The notes: generated by a model not told the origin, from the sequence alone. 64,000 nucleotides of DNA from Candidatus Nanoarchaeia archaeon (GCA_028706745.1 JAQTVM010000003.1:1-64000); one strand, 5' to 3'; positions 40,476-49,709 are shown, counted from the stretch's first letter. Numbers and translations: made by a program.

Positions 40476-42770
40476 ATGGCAGACGAAAACACTAAAGTTC
40501 CCCCCGGCGGGTACCAGATTGTCAAGGAAGGCAACGAAGACATAATGAGAGTTAATTACGAGCAGGCTCCATATTCCCCTTCTGTTGAAGACAATGCAAT
40601 GGTAATGATGGATGCCATTGACAAGCTTGCCGAGAATCCGTCTGTCGCAAGGCTCATATTCCTGCAGAGAAGATTTTATGAATACTCTTACGAGCAGACG
40701 CAGATGCTTGTGGAAGTTGCAAACCTTTACAGCTACCTGATAAAATCCAAAAAAGTTTTAAGCCCTGACTCGCTGGGCGCGTCATTTGAAAACCAGGGAA
40801 CACTTGCAGAAAGGTATGCTGTCATACACTCAATTGTTTTTGAGCTTTTGCGCTCTGACCCGCTTGGAGCATATGTTGAAATCAAGAGGGTTTTAAGGGC
40901 TGAATTGGCAAAGCAGGATGCGACAAAAGAGCCAAGGCAGAGGGATTCAAGGGAAATATTTCTTGGGCTTTTGAAAGCAATTCTCACAATGTTTGAAGAA
41001 ATGAAAATTGTCAAGGCAGCTTCGCAGTATCTTGCAGGGTACAACATAGGGGACAGGAGCATATACAAGATTTTTTTCAGGGCTGTCATTGCGCCTGACT
41101 TCATGTTTACAAGAGTGATGGCAAACCCGCCTATGGGCGGAGAAGAGATGGAAGTATACAGCATTGACAAGGACACAAGTGTTACCATATTCAGGGTTCC
41201 TGATGACATAAAGTTCCTTTACCACATGACTCCGCCGGAGTTTACAATCAGCGAGGACAAGTATGCGCTTGTTGACATGGCAAAAACAGTGCTCTCAGAG
41301 CACAAGCCGAAAGAGGACCAGTTTCTTGACCCGCACAAGCTAAGGAACACATTTTCAAACATAGGAAAGGATTTGTTAAGGGAGCTTGCAGAGGCGCAGA
41401 ATGTTGAGCTTTCAATGAAAGACATCAAGCTCCTTACTGAGATTATTATCAGGCATACAATCGGGTTTGGCTTCATGGAGCTTATCTTAAAGGACCCGAG
41501 GGTGCAGGATGTGCAGATTAATTCGCCAAACGGCGAAGTTCCCATATTTGTCCTGCACGAGACTTTCGGCAACTGCACAACAAACCTCATACCTGCCAGG
41601 ACTGACACAGAAAGCTGGGCTTCAAAATTCAGGCTGCTGAGCGGAAGGCCATTGGATGAGGCAAACCCCATACTTGACACTGAACTGCATCTTCCGAATT
41701 CAACTTCAAGAGTTTCAATGATTACAAAGCCGCTGAATCCTTTCGGGCTTGCTTTCTCTTTCAGAAGGCACAGGGACGAGCCGTGGACGCTGCCTTTGTT
41801 TGTCAAGAACAGGATGCTGAACCCCCTTGCAGCAGGTCTTATCAGCTTTCTTGTTGACGGCACAAGGACGCTGCTTGTTGCAGGAACAAGGTCAAGCGGT
41901 AAAACCTCGTTATTGGGCGCGTGCATGATTGAAATAATGAGGAAAAACAGGATTCTTACTGTTGAAGATACACTTGAACTTCCGACAGAGGCAATGAGAA
42001 AGCTGAACTATGACATTCAGCCGCTGAAAGTCAGGGCTGCGCTTATGGAAGGCGGAACTGAAATGTCTGCTGCAGAGGGAATCAGGACTTCATTAAGAAT
42101 GGGAAACAGCGCGCTGATTATAGGAGAAGTAAGGAGCAAGGAAGCAATTGCATTGTATGAGGCAATGAGAATCGGCGCAATGGCCAACACTGTCGCAGGC
42201 ACTATTCACGGCGACTCGCCTTACGGGGTTTATGACAGGGTTGTCAATGACCTGGGTGTTCCAAAGACTTCATTCAAGGCTACTGACATTATAATTGTCG
42301 CAAACCCATTGAAAAGCCCTGACGGGCTGCACACGTGGAGAAGAATTACGCAGATTACAGAAGTGAGAAAAGAGTGGGAGGAAGACCCGATGACAGAGGG
42401 GGCATTTGTTGACCTGATGAGGTATAATTCACAGACAGACCAGCTTGAGCCGACGCCCGAGCTGATAAACGGCGAATCAGAAATACTCAAGGCATTGGGA
42501 GCAAATGTCAAGGAATGGACAGGAAACTGGGACGCGATATGGGACAACATAATGCTCAGGGCGGATATAAAGAAGCTGATTGTTGATTATGCCGCGCGCA
42601 CAAAAAATCCCCTTATGCTTGAGGCGAAATTTGTAATACAGGCAAATGATGTTTTCCACAGGATTTCAGAGCAGATTCTTGAAGAAGCAGGGCACATAGA
42701 CACAAAGAAAATTCTTTTTGAGTGGGAAGAGTGGCTGAAGAAGGAAGTAAGAAAACATCAGATGGAGTAG
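40476..42770 (+). CDS. Type II/IV secretion ATPase (FlaI/GspE-like)
   Basis: 764 residues: an N-terminal domain of about 400 residues, then the ATPase core with GTRSSGKTSLL (Walker A), ILTVEDTLELP (Asp box), MGNSALIIGEVRS (Walker B) and AGTIHGDS (His box), in the right order. It drives assembly of pilins with the FlaJ-like platform at 34472-36685. It is larger than typical FlaI, with an N-terminal extension of unknown role. CTTTATATACC upstream marks its promoter. It stands alone on the plus strand. Confidence 0.92.
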   Translation: MADENTKVPPGGYQIVKEGNEDIMRVNYEQAPYSPSVEDNAMVMMDAIDKLAENPSVARLIFLQRRFYEYSYEQTQMLVEVANLYSYLIKSKKVLSPDSLGASFENQGTLAERYAVIHSIVFELLRSDPLGAYVEIKRVLRAELAKQDATKEPRQRDSREIFLGLLKAILTMFEEMKIVKAASQYLAGYNIGDRSIYKIFFRAVIAPDFMFTRVMANPPMGGEEMEVYSIDKDTSVTIFRVPDDIKFLYHMTPPEFTISEDKYALVDMAKTVLSEHKPKEDQFLDPHKLRNTFSNIGKDLLRELAEAQNVELSMKDIKLLTEIIIRHTIGFGFMELILKDPRVQDVQINSPNGEVPIFVLHETFGNCTTNLIPARTDTESWASKFRLLSGRPLDEANPILDTELHLPNSTSRVSMITKPLNPFGLAFSFRRHRDEPWTLPLFVKNRMLNPLAAGLISFLVDGTRTLLVAGTRSSGKTSLLGACMIEIMRKNRILTVEDTLELPTEAMRKLNYDIQPLKVRAALMEGGTEMSAAEGIRTSLRMGNSALIIGEVRSKEAIALYEAMRIGAMANTVAGTIHGDSPYGVYDRVVNDLGVPKTSFKATDIIIVANPLKSPDGLHTWRRITQITEVRKEWEEDPMTEGAFVDLMRYNSQTDQLEPTPELINGESEILKALGANVKEWTGNWDAIWDNIMLRADIKKLIVDYAARTKNPLMLEAKFVIQANDVFHRISEQILEEAGHIDTKKILFEWEEWLKKEVRKHQME

Positions 42771-42803
42771 TTAGTAGTTTTTAGCAAGTGGCTTGTAGTG
42801 TGC
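42769..42803 (+). repeat. TAGTTAGTAGTTTTTAGC-type repeat
   Basis: Directly after the ATPase stop: TAGTTAGTAGTTTTTAGC, AAGTGGCTTGTAGTG. Member of the G/T-rich family, containing also a CAAGTGG like the ends of the MITE-like elements. Confidence 0.45.
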
Positions 42804-42808
42804 AATCC

Positions 42809-43084
42809 CTAGAAAGAAATAAATCCATGTCTTACTAAGCCGGCATATGTTTCAGTAACATTTCTCCTTAATATATCCTGCTCTATAAATGTCTTGTTTG
42901 GCAGCTGAATTCCTCCGAAAATATCATCAATGAACCATTCTTTATCATAATCATAGCGCGCAAAATACTCTTTGCCGCCAAGGCTTGCCTTTACAATATA
43001 CAAAGAAGAGCCGTTGCCTTCCATTTTTGCAGTAATGTTTAATTTTAATTCGCCCAAATCAAATATCAACTGTTCCAGTGCCAT
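42809..43084 (-). CDS. Small soluble protein after the 4-TM cluster
   Basis: 91 residues, no membrane segment, strand-rich (LIFDLGELKLNITAKMEG, EYFARYDYDKEW) with a helical acidic end. It starts 8 nt after the third 4-TM gene, so it is the last member of that operon. No family recognised. The beta-rich fold could be a cytoplasmic partner of the membrane proteins (inference). Confidence 0.7.
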   Translation of the reverse strand: MALEQLIFDLGELKLNITAKMEGNGSSLYIVKASLGGKEYFARYDYDKEWFIDDIFGGIQLPNKTFIEQDILRRNVTETYAGLVRHGFISF

Positions 43085-43092
43085 TTTTAATA

Positions 43093-43626
43093 CTACTCTT
43101 TGCTTGCTATGAACCTGACTGCCTGCGCAGCAATCAAAAGCAGGAGGAACATTCCAAGAACTCTAGGGTGGAACACTATCTTGCCAACTTGTCCTGTGAC
43201 AGAAGAATCTCCTTCTATGTCTTCCCCTCCGTAAATGGTTTGTATCTGCTCGCCATAAACCTGGGTAAGGGCGTAAACAAGAATCACTATGCATATCACA
43301 ACAATAACCCATACAGTGCCTTTCTCGCTTATTGCCGCGCTTATGCTGTCTTCCTTAACTCCTGCAAACATGAACAGGAGCATTACCAATACGAGGAACA
43401 CAAACAATACAGTGAACCACGGAGTTATAATCTTTACAATGCCCAGCAGGTCAGGGGTAAGTATGAACAGGAAACCGATTGCAAATGCAATCAGCGCATT
43501 CAATCCCCTGTTTTTTCCAAAGAAAGCAAACTTTTCAAGCAGTGCAAAGAGTATTGCAAACACAAACAGGAATACAAATACAGGGACAAAATAATCCAAA
43601 ATCCCTATATCCAGTATGCTTGCCAT
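43093..43626 (-). CDS. Four-TM membrane protein, third tandem paralogue
   Basis: 177 residues with four hydrophobic segments (about 12-30, 44-62, 70-88, 105-123) and a fifth near the C-terminus. It shares the family start seen in the two upstream genes: LDYFVPVFVFLFVFAILFAL then LEKFAFFG, then a NALIAFAIGFLF block. It abuts the 190-residue gene with no gap. Unknown function. Confidence 0.8.
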   Translation of the reverse strand: MASILDIGILDYFVPVFVFLFVFAILFALLEKFAFFGKNRGLNALIAFAIGFLFILTPDLLGIVKIITPWFTVLFVFLVLVMLLFMFAGVKEDSISAAISEKGTVWVIVVICIVILVYALTQVYGEQIQTIYGGEDIEGDSSVTGQVGKIVFHPRVLGMFLLLLIAAQAVRFIASKE

Positions 43627-44199
43627 TTATTTTCCTCCCTTAAACCCAAACGAGCTAGGTCCGAATTCCTTTGTTACCTTGAATTTGTCATTGTCAGCTT
43701 TCTTGTCACTGAACACCCATATCAATAACACGAATATGCCAACTGCCAATAAGATTGCTTTGTCCTGCGACGACAGAACAAGCCATCTCGGCCATGATGT
43801 GCTAAGCCCGGGCACTGATGTGGCAACAGCCCATATTATTCCGATAACAGCTCCGGCCATTCCTATAAAAAAAGGCCAGCCTGTCCATCCTGTTGATTCG
43901 CCTGAGCCCAATACTCCCAATATCAAAAGGAACATAAGCAATACAATAACAATCATTGAAATCTTTGGCAGGAACTGGTTGACTGTTGCAATTATTGCAG
44001 GCACTCTTACAAAGAAGAATGCTATTACAGCTGCAACAACAATGTTGATGTTTTTCGTGTCTGCTCCAAATAATTTTATCTTTTGCAGCAGCGCAAACAT
44101 TATTGTGAATACAAGCATGAAAGGCAGTATAACCTCATAAAATCCCATCTGCTCAAGCTGTTTAATCATGTCACTGAAATTAACGCCTTCAAACACCAT
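43627..44199 (-). CDS. Four-TM membrane protein, second tandem paralogue
   Basis: 190 residues, hydrophobic throughout, with an amphipathic start (DMIKQLEQMGFYE), then VILPFMLVFTIMFALLQK and IKLFGADTKNI, a second helix pair, and a basic polar tail. About 30 of its first 35 residues follow the pattern of the neighbour encoded at 44200-44751. Adjacent genes abut exactly. Confidence 0.8.
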   Translation of the reverse strand: MVFEGVNFSDMIKQLEQMGFYEVILPFMLVFTIMFALLQKIKLFGADTKNINIVVAAVIAFFFVRVPAIIATVNQFLPKISMIVIVLLMFLLILGVLGSGESTGWTGWPFFIGMAGAVIGIIWAVATSVPGLSTSWPRWLVLSSQDKAILLAVGIFVLLIWVFSDKKADNDKFKVTKEFGPSSFGFKGGK

Positions 44200-44751
44200 T
44201 TACTTCTCCTCCTTCTTTTCCTTCTTGCCGCCGCCGACAACAAAAGCTATTGCTCCGACAATCACGACTAAAAATATTATAGGCATAAGCGCTGTATTAA
44301 GGTTCCTTGCAAAAAAATCAACTATCGGGTCGAGCCATCCGAATGAATTAAGGAATATGAATACAACTGCCAGAAACATTACTACTGTAAGGAATCCAAC
44401 CCAGTATTTTCTTCCTTCAAGGCTGAACGGCTTGTCCCCCATGAATGAGCCTGCAAGCATCAGGAAGCAGACAACTATTATCAGTATTAATGCAACATTC
44501 GGCAGGGAAACCTGCAGTGAAGTCACAACCTGTTTTGCAGCAACTGTGAAGAATGCAATTGAGAATGCAACCATTGAATTGATGCTTTTTCTAGGGTATT
44601 CCTTGTCGCCTATTTTTTCAACGCCGAAAACTCTTGTCTTTTCAAGAATTCCGAACACTATTGTGAAAACAAGCAGAAAAGGAAGTATTACGTCAAAGAA
44701 GCCCAGCTTCTCAAGGAAGGTTATTACTGCACCGAATGCTGTTTCTGCCAT
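44200..44751 (-). CDS. Four-TM membrane protein, first tandem paralogue
   Basis: 183 residues: short amphipathic helix (ITFLEKLGFFD), VILPFLLVFTIVFGILEK then TRVFGVEK, further hydrophobic helices at about 60-80, 83-101, 117-137 and 148-168, and a Lys/Glu-rich tail. It heads the four-gene operon; GTTTATATATTG lies about 40 nt upstream. The triplet is a clear local gene amplification. Function unknown; possibly components of one oligomeric membrane complex. Confidence 0.8.
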   Translation of the reverse strand: MAETAFGAVITFLEKLGFFDVILPFLLVFTIVFGILEKTRVFGVEKIGDKEYPRKSINSMVAFSIAFFTVAAKQVVTSLQVSLPNVALILIIVVCFLMLAGSFMGDKPFSLEGRKYWVGFLTVVMFLAVVFIFLNSFGWLDPIVDFFARNLNTALMPIIFLVVIVGAIAFVVGGGKKEKKEEK

Positions 44752-44824
44752 TTTAAGCCCTTTTACTTACTAAGAATTAGAGCAATACAATATATAAACC
44801 TTTTGCCTCTGAAAAAACTAAAGC

Positions 44825-44862
44825 AATATAAATGAATTTATAAAAAAATAATAAATAAAAAA
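44825..44862 (-). terminator. Oligo-T terminator after the PRC-barrel gene
   Basis: On the minus strand TTTTTTATTTATTATTTTTTT follows the stop at 44868 within 10 nt. Confidence 0.45.
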
Positions 44863-44867
44863 GTCAG

Positions 44868-45158
44868 TTACATTTCGGTTGTTGTTTGCCCTGTTTCTTC
44901 ATTCTCGTCATATGCAGGGACTGCGGATTTTGAGACAACCATTACGTCGCCGATTGCCTTCACGAGGTTGTGAGGCACTACAACGCCCTTGGCGCCGCCA
45001 AGAAGCTTTGTAAGGAACGAGTTTCTCGTTGCCCTTATTCGCCAGCCGTACACCTTGTTTCCCTGGAGTATGGCTTCCTCTACATCGCCGAAATATTCTC
45101 CGGTGTCAGTAAAGACCTGCATGTCGTATACATCTGTTACCTGCTTTATCTTTAGCAT
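44868..45158 (-). CDS. PRC-barrel domain protein
   Basis: 96 residues: a PRC barrel (LKIKQVTDVYDMQVFTDTGE, YFGDVEEAIL, VYGWRIR, GVVVPHNLVKAIGDVMVV) and a short acidic tail. Archaeal PRC-barrel proteins bind RNA or act as small scaffolds, including a CdpB-like role in cell division in Haloferax; which applies here is unknown. AAGGAGG lies just before the ATG and a striking 30-bp palindrome with TATA-like halves lies further upstream. Confidence 0.87.
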   Translation of the reverse strand: MLKIKQVTDVYDMQVFTDTGEYFGDVEEAILQGNKVYGWRIRATRNSFLTKLLGGAKGVVVPHNLVKAIGDVMVVSKSAVPAYDENEETGQTTTEM

Positions 45159-45180
45159 ATATATTCCTCCTTTTATTGAA

Positions 45181-45235
45181 TATCGTATAAATATGCATAT
45201 TTATGCGATAGAGAAAGCCGCGCTTTCTCATATTT
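45181..45235 (-). promoter_or_regulatory. 30-bp palindromic promoter and hairpin upstream of PRC-barrel
   Basis: 45181-45210 is a near-perfect 30-bp palindrome with one mismatched pair; its perfect 18-bp core is ATAAATATGCATATTTAT. It is AT-rich like a TATA element and would place the transcript start close to the AAGGAGG. Immediately beyond it, 45211-45229 forms a hairpin, GAGAAAGC, CGC loop, GCTTTCTC. Confidence 0.6.
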
Positions 45236-45268
45236 ATATTGATGGATAGCAAATACATATTTAAATAG

Positions 45269-46432
45269 TTATCTTTTTGCCTTTGCCGCTAAAGCCTCTT
45301 TATAGACACCCATGACCCTGTTTGCAATCAGCGTCCAGTCATACTGCTTTGCCCTTTTAATATTGTTTTTTTTCACTTTTGACGCAAATTTTTTATCATC
45401 AATTGTTTTTGCAATTGCCTTCACAAGCCCGCTTATATCGCCATACTGCACAAATATTCCGTTTTCATTGTCTTTCATTTCATAAGGTATTCCGTTTACA
45501 GGGGATGCGACAATGGGCAAGCCTGAAGCCATTGCCTCAAACAAAGTCAAAGGCAGCCCTTCCCTGTATGACGGCAGGCAATATACATCAGCTGCCTGAT
45601 ACATCTCTGCAACTTTTTTCCTGTCGCGAATAGGGCCTATGAAATGAAAATTTTTATTTTTACCTGCTATATCTTTTGCTGTTTCAAGCATTCCCTCGTC
45701 AGGGCCGACAAAAACAAAATGAATATCATTTCTTTTTTTTAGGATTTCAGTTTCAGCCAATGCGAGTTTGTCAACTCCCTTTGTGGGATTCAGCCTGCCG
45801 AAGAACAATGCAATCTTTGCCCTTGCAGGTATTCCATGCTCTTTCCTGAAATTATTTTTATTGATTCTCTTGAAAAATATCTCGTTCATTCCGTTTGGTA
45901 TGACTCTTATTCTTTCTTTTTTTCCGCCGTGCTTTTGAATTTCGTTTATTTCCCACGGCGTGATTGCGATAATCCTGTCTGTCCATTTGAACATCCAGGG
46001 AAGAAATGTGTGGTATACAAGCCAGACAGCAATTCTTCCGCCGAATGAGCGGTAGCCCGAAGTCCAGCAGCAGTGGGTTGTGTGGATATGCGGGACTTTC
46101 TTGATTCTTGCGGCGATTGCGGAAAAGAGGACATATGAATGCCCTGACACGTGCGAATGTATTATGTCAAAATCTCCGTTCATCAGCTTTGGCAGGACAG
46201 AAGGCCAGAATGTTGCGAAGTTTGCGATTGTAAACCAGTTTTTGCAGCGGTGCACTTTAACACCTTCAATAACTTCCTCTTTTTTTTCAATTGTCCTGTA
46301 CTTGTCGCTGTCTGAGCAGAAAACATGCACGTCGTGCCCTTCTTTTGCGTACCTTGTTGCAATCTCGTGAATAACCTGCCCCGGCCCGTCTATCACGGGA
46401 AGGTAGTATGCCTGCGTGAAAGCTATCTTCAT
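45269..46432 (-). CDS. GT4-family glycosyltransferase
   Basis: Transfers sugars from nucleotide donors, probably to lipids or surface glycans. About 387 residues with the GT-B pattern: N-terminal domain with PVIDGPGQVIHEIATRYAKEGH, GDFDIIHSHVSGHS, and C-terminal donor domain with FFGRLNPTKGVDKL, ADVYCLPSYREGLPLTLFEAMASGLPIVAS (E-x7-E). ATG at 46432 is chosen; the longer frame adds an unlike N-terminus. No membrane helix. It is the only glycosyltransferase in the window. Confidence 0.92.
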   Translation of the reverse strand: MKIAFTQAYYLPVIDGPGQVIHEIATRYAKEGHDVHVFCSDSDKYRTIEKKEEVIEGVKVHRCKNWFTIANFATFWPSVLPKLMNGDFDIIHSHVSGHSYVLFSAIAARIKKVPHIHTTHCCWTSGYRSFGGRIAVWLVYHTFLPWMFKWTDRIIAITPWEINEIQKHGGKKERIRVIPNGMNEIFFKRINKNNFRKEHGIPARAKIALFFGRLNPTKGVDKLALAETEILKKRNDIHFVFVGPDEGMLETAKDIAGKNKNFHFIGPIRDRKKVAEMYQAADVYCLPSYREGLPLTLFEAMASGLPIVASPVNGIPYEMKDNENGIFVQYGDISGLVKAIAKTIDDKKFASKVKKNNIKRAKQYDWTLIANRVMGVYKEALAAKAKR

Positions 46433-46485
46433 ATGATGTATATTACGCAAGAAGGGGTTTTTAATGATTATGAAAAACAATTATC

Positions 46486-47253
46486 CTATTTTGTAATTGC
46501 GCGCCAAATGTATGCCAAAAAAAGCACAAGGGCAATTGCCGCTGAAATAAGCAATGCAGGCAGGGCTGAGCTTAATGTATAAAGCAGTATTGCAAGCGCC
46601 AGTATGAATATGAAGCTGAATATGTATATGGGCCTTGAGCCGGCAAGCACTTTCATTCCGTCAAGCCCGAATATCGGGAGCATGTCATACACAGGCATTA
46701 TTGAGTTTATCAAAACAAGTTCTGCAAGCGCATCAGCATTTATTATCTTGCATAAAAGCGCAAGAAGTATGTTCGCCATCGGGCCTGCAAGTGCTATCTT
46801 TGCCTCTTCCAAATCAGTGACTTCCACCATCTTGTGCCCGAACCTGTGGGTTTTCTTGATGACAAGCCCGTAAGAGCTTACTGCTGTGAAGAAAAGTTTT
46901 CCGTTTGAAAAAATTGCAACAAGAATGCAGAGCACTATTCCAACAGGGAATGAGTTTATCACAATGTCCTTTCCAAGAAATCTTATTTTTTTAGGGAAAG
47001 CCTGCTTATTGAGCCCGAATCTCTTTATGCCCCAAACCCTGTACTCGCTGATAAACCCGTACTTTCTTGCAGCCATGTCGTGCGCAAAATCATGCACGAA
47101 AACGCTGATTGCGACAAACACGAGCATCTTCAAGAAATTAACAAGCCAGTGCGCCCATGAGAATTCCGGGGCATTGTCATTGAATGCAAATGCAAAAGCC
47201 AAAGTAAGGATTATAACTGCAAAATACTTTAGCTCGCGTTTTGTGTATTCCAT
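46486..47253 (-). CDS. M50 (site-2 protease-like) membrane protein with HDxxH site
   Basis: 255 residues, six or so hydrophobic helices. The expected HExxH is HDFAH (Glu to Asp), while the second motif YDMLPIFGLDGMKVL, with the zinc-binding Asp, is kept. Because the Glu is catalytic in S2P proteases, the site may be weak or inactive, or the protein may only bind metal. AAGGAG precedes the start at 47253. It lies 20 nt downstream of the TraB gene, so co-transcription is likely. Confidence 0.85.
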   Translation of the reverse strand: MEYTKRELKYFAVIILTLAFAFAFNDNAPEFSWAHWLVNFLKMLVFVAISVFVHDFAHDMAARKYGFISEYRVWGIKRFGLNKQAFPKKIRFLGKDIVINSFPVGIVLCILVAIFSNGKLFFTAVSSYGLVIKKTHRFGHKMVEVTDLEEAKIALAGPMANILLALLCKIINADALAELVLINSIMPVYDMLPIFGLDGMKVLAGSRPIYIFSFIFILALAILLYTLSSALPALLISAAIALVLFLAYIWRAITK

Positions 47254-47273
47254 CTTGCTCCTTTGAAATATTC

Positions 47274-47945
47274 TTACTTCTGCATTGCCTTAAGCAGGGA
47301 TATGATTCCTTCCTCGTGCCCTGCGCCGACAACTGCGACAACAGAACCTTTATTCTGCATAAGATTATATAAATGTTTTGCCATAATCTCATTTCTCTCC
47401 TGAATCAGGGCTTTATATACTGAAGGGTATCTTTTTTTAACCATTCTGACAATTTTCTCAATAAACGCATTGTCAGGCACTTTTGTCAGGTCAAATGCCA
47501 TTTTCTTTTTCCTGCCTGCAAAAGGAGATGATAGAATGTCCCATATAAACCTGAACTTCTCCCTCCACGTAATCTGCCTGAAAAGGCTTTTGATTGTTTC
47601 GCTTATGTGCCTGTCAATCAATGCAACCTCTGCTTTTATTTCAGCAGCCGCTTTCACTGCTGTTTTCATCTCATCTCCCGGGGAAGTGCCCACCATCTTT
47701 CCAAGCTTTTTTTCAGCCCACGCAGCTATCAGATTGAAGAAAAATCCCTTAACACCTGTAGCCATTATGTCCTTTAATGTTATTTTTCTTTTTTTCTTGT
47801 GCATCAAGCCAAGGAACCTGTCTGCGTCAAGCTCCAGCGCAACAACATCCGGCTTTTGGAGCATTATGACATTGCCAACTTCCCTTATGCTTTGCACTGC
47901 AATGTGGGAAGTGCCTATTATTGTAAGGTTCTTGTAAGTGAGCAT
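47274..47945 (-). CDS. TraB/PrgY-family membrane-associated protein
   Basis: 223 residues with the TraB pattern: NLTIIGTSHIAVQS at the start, VALELDADRF, EVALIDRHISET and VVGAGHEEGI near the end. TraB proteins of enterococci block pheromone sensing and archaeal members are uncharacterised; the fold is related to the TIKI/ChaN-type hydrolases. The usual C-terminal membrane part is absent, so this is a short form. CTTTTATAC about 25 nt before the ATG marks a promoter. Confidence 0.88.
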   Translation of the reverse strand: MLTYKNLTIIGTSHIAVQSIREVGNVIMLQKPDVVALELDADRFLGLMHKKKRKITLKDIMATGVKGFFFNLIAAWAEKKLGKMVGTSPGDEMKTAVKAAAEIKAEVALIDRHISETIKSLFRQITWREKFRFIWDILSSPFAGRKKKMAFDLTKVPDNAFIEKIVRMVKKRYPSVYKALIQERNEIMAKHLYNLMQNKGSVVAVVGAGHEEGIISLLKAMQK

Positions 47946-48030
47946 AAGGATAAATTGCCTGATTCAGTATAAAAGCGTTCCGCCTTCAGAATAATAATTC
48001 ACACCGATTATAATAACTGCTTGCTGCAAG

Positions 48031-49707
48031 CTAATTCATGTTTCTTTCTCTCATTGTCTGCGCAATGACAGTCGCAGCCGCAACCACTGCTATGAACCCG
48101 AAAAGCACATACAAGTGGTTTATGCCTGCAAGAGCTGACTCAAACAGTATAAGCCCTTTCAGGATTCCCTCCATCATTACAAACGGGTTGTATTCCACCA
48201 TCGTCCTTAGGAATCCGGACAATATCTCAAGAGGCATTATGGCATTTGAGAACACAAGTGTTATGATTGCCACAGACACCGATGCAACAGTCGCTGTTTC
48301 CCCTGTATTGAATATAGTGCCGATGAACATGCCGATGAATATGAATACAGTCGCAAACACAAGCATAAAGGCGGCTGCAAGCAGGTAAGTTGTAATTGCT
48401 ATTCCCTTTACAAATATGCTGATAACCCCCATAATCAGCATTGTCTGCACAAAGATTATGCTGATGTAAGTGAGATAATGCGCAAGCAGGAAAGTCATTG
48501 TGCCTGTCGGCGTTATGAAATTTCTTAAAGATGCCGATGATTCTTTTTCCCTTATCACTCCTGTGGAGCTTATCAGCAGGCTTACAAGCATTATAAGCAG
48601 GATAAGCAAAGACGGAAGTATGTACAGGAAATAGTTCTTTGTCTTTGTAAGCGGCTGGACGCTTATTTTCAAGGGGCTGACAATTGCATCAACATTTGTT
48701 ATTTTTACCCCTTCTATGCTTGTTTTTATGTTTCCAAACCTGTTGTTTGCATCCTTGATTATTGATGTGTCTGCATTAACCTTGTTTTTTGCTTCCTGCG
48801 CGCTTGTCTGCGCTTCGCCTGCCTTTGTTTTTGCAGTGTCAAGCGTTGATTTCAGGGAGTTATAGCTGGATACCATGCTGTTGATATGGCTTGTAAGTGT
48901 TGAAAATACGCTTGAGCTGAGATTAAGATCATCCTGTATGCTGCTTATTTCTGTTGTTGCGGCGCTTGCATCAAGAGTTCCAGCATTAAAGTCAATTGAG
49001 GCAATCTTGTCAACTGAATCCGAAAGCTTTGCAGCCTCTTCTGCATTGTTTGTCGTCAGCCTTAATGCGGCGCTTTTTCCTGCTTCTGTTTCCCTGTTGA
49101 TATTGTCCAATGCGCCGAGTATCTGGCTTACTGCGCCTGCGCTCAGTTCTGAAGCCTGCAGTTCCACTTTTGCGCTCAGCTTTTCGCTGATTGCATTTGC
49201 AATATTAACCCTTGATTCGTCAATATACAATGTGATTACATTCCTTGCGCTGTTGTCCATTGCCATGTCTTTTGGAAATATGATGCAGACAGGATATCTT
49301 GACAGCTTTACAAAATCCATGCATTCCTGTTCGCTCGGGGTTTTTGTTATCCCATACTCCCCGCTGCTCAGGTTTGCAATCAGTGTTTCTGCAAGCGGAG
49401 AATAACTTTCTGAGAATGCGGCTATGTTAACGCCATAAAGTGTTGAAGTGTTAAATCCTATGCTTACAAGCGCCATTATAATCAGCGGCCCAAGCAGGAA
49501 AATAAGGGCTGATATCCTTGTTCTTATTATCAGCTTGTAGTTCTTTATGATGATGCGCAGAAGTTTTATGAAAAAGAATCCCCTGCCTCTTTTTTGCACA
49601 TCATCCATGATGCCTGAATAGTCCCTTTTTGCAGACATTTTTTTTGCATCAAACATTGTTTTCACGTTGTCTGTCTCTTCTTTTTTTGCAATCATGTTAA
49701 ATGCCAT
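48031..49707 (-). CDS. ABC-2-type transporter permease
   Basis: 558 residues: one N-terminal helix (about 65-85), a large extracellular coiled-coil-like domain of about 270 residues rich in Ser/Ala/Asp, then five or six hydrophobic helices (about 375-555) with the ABC-2 pattern (GVIREKESSASLRNFITPTG). Such permeases export lipids or polymers or act as drug exporters. It starts 2 nt after the ATPase gene, so it is the membrane partner of the ATP-binding protein. Confidence 0.87.
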   Translation of the reverse strand: MAFNMIAKKEETDNVKTMFDAKKMSAKRDYSGIMDDVQKRGRGFFFIKLLRIIIKNYKLIIRTRISALIFLLGPLIIMALVSIGFNTSTLYGVNIAAFSESYSPLAETLIANLSSGEYGITKTPSEQECMDFVKLSRYPVCIIFPKDMAMDNSARNVITLYIDESRVNIANAISEKLSAKVELQASELSAGAVSQILGALDNINRETEAGKSAALRLTTNNAEEAAKLSDSVDKIASIDFNAGTLDASAATTEISSIQDDLNLSSSVFSTLTSHINSMVSSYNSLKSTLDTAKTKAGEAQTSAQEAKNKVNADTSIIKDANNRFGNIKTSIEGVKITNVDAIVSPLKISVQPLTKTKNYFLYILPSLLILLIMLVSLLISSTGVIREKESSASLRNFITPTGTMTFLLAHYLTYISIIFVQTMLIMGVISIFVKGIAITTYLLAAAFMLVFATVFIFIGMFIGTIFNTGETATVASVSVAIITLVFSNAIMPLEILSGFLRTMVEYNPFVMMEGILKGLILFESALAGINHLYVLFGFIAVVAAATVIAQTMRERNMN

Positions 49708-49709
49708 TT

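Noticed and set aside
43078-44773. Plus-strand frames over the 4-TM cluster (up to 216 codons)
   Set aside because: Antisense to three clear membrane-protein genes; composition (Asn/Ser/Thr-rich) is that of an antisense shadow.
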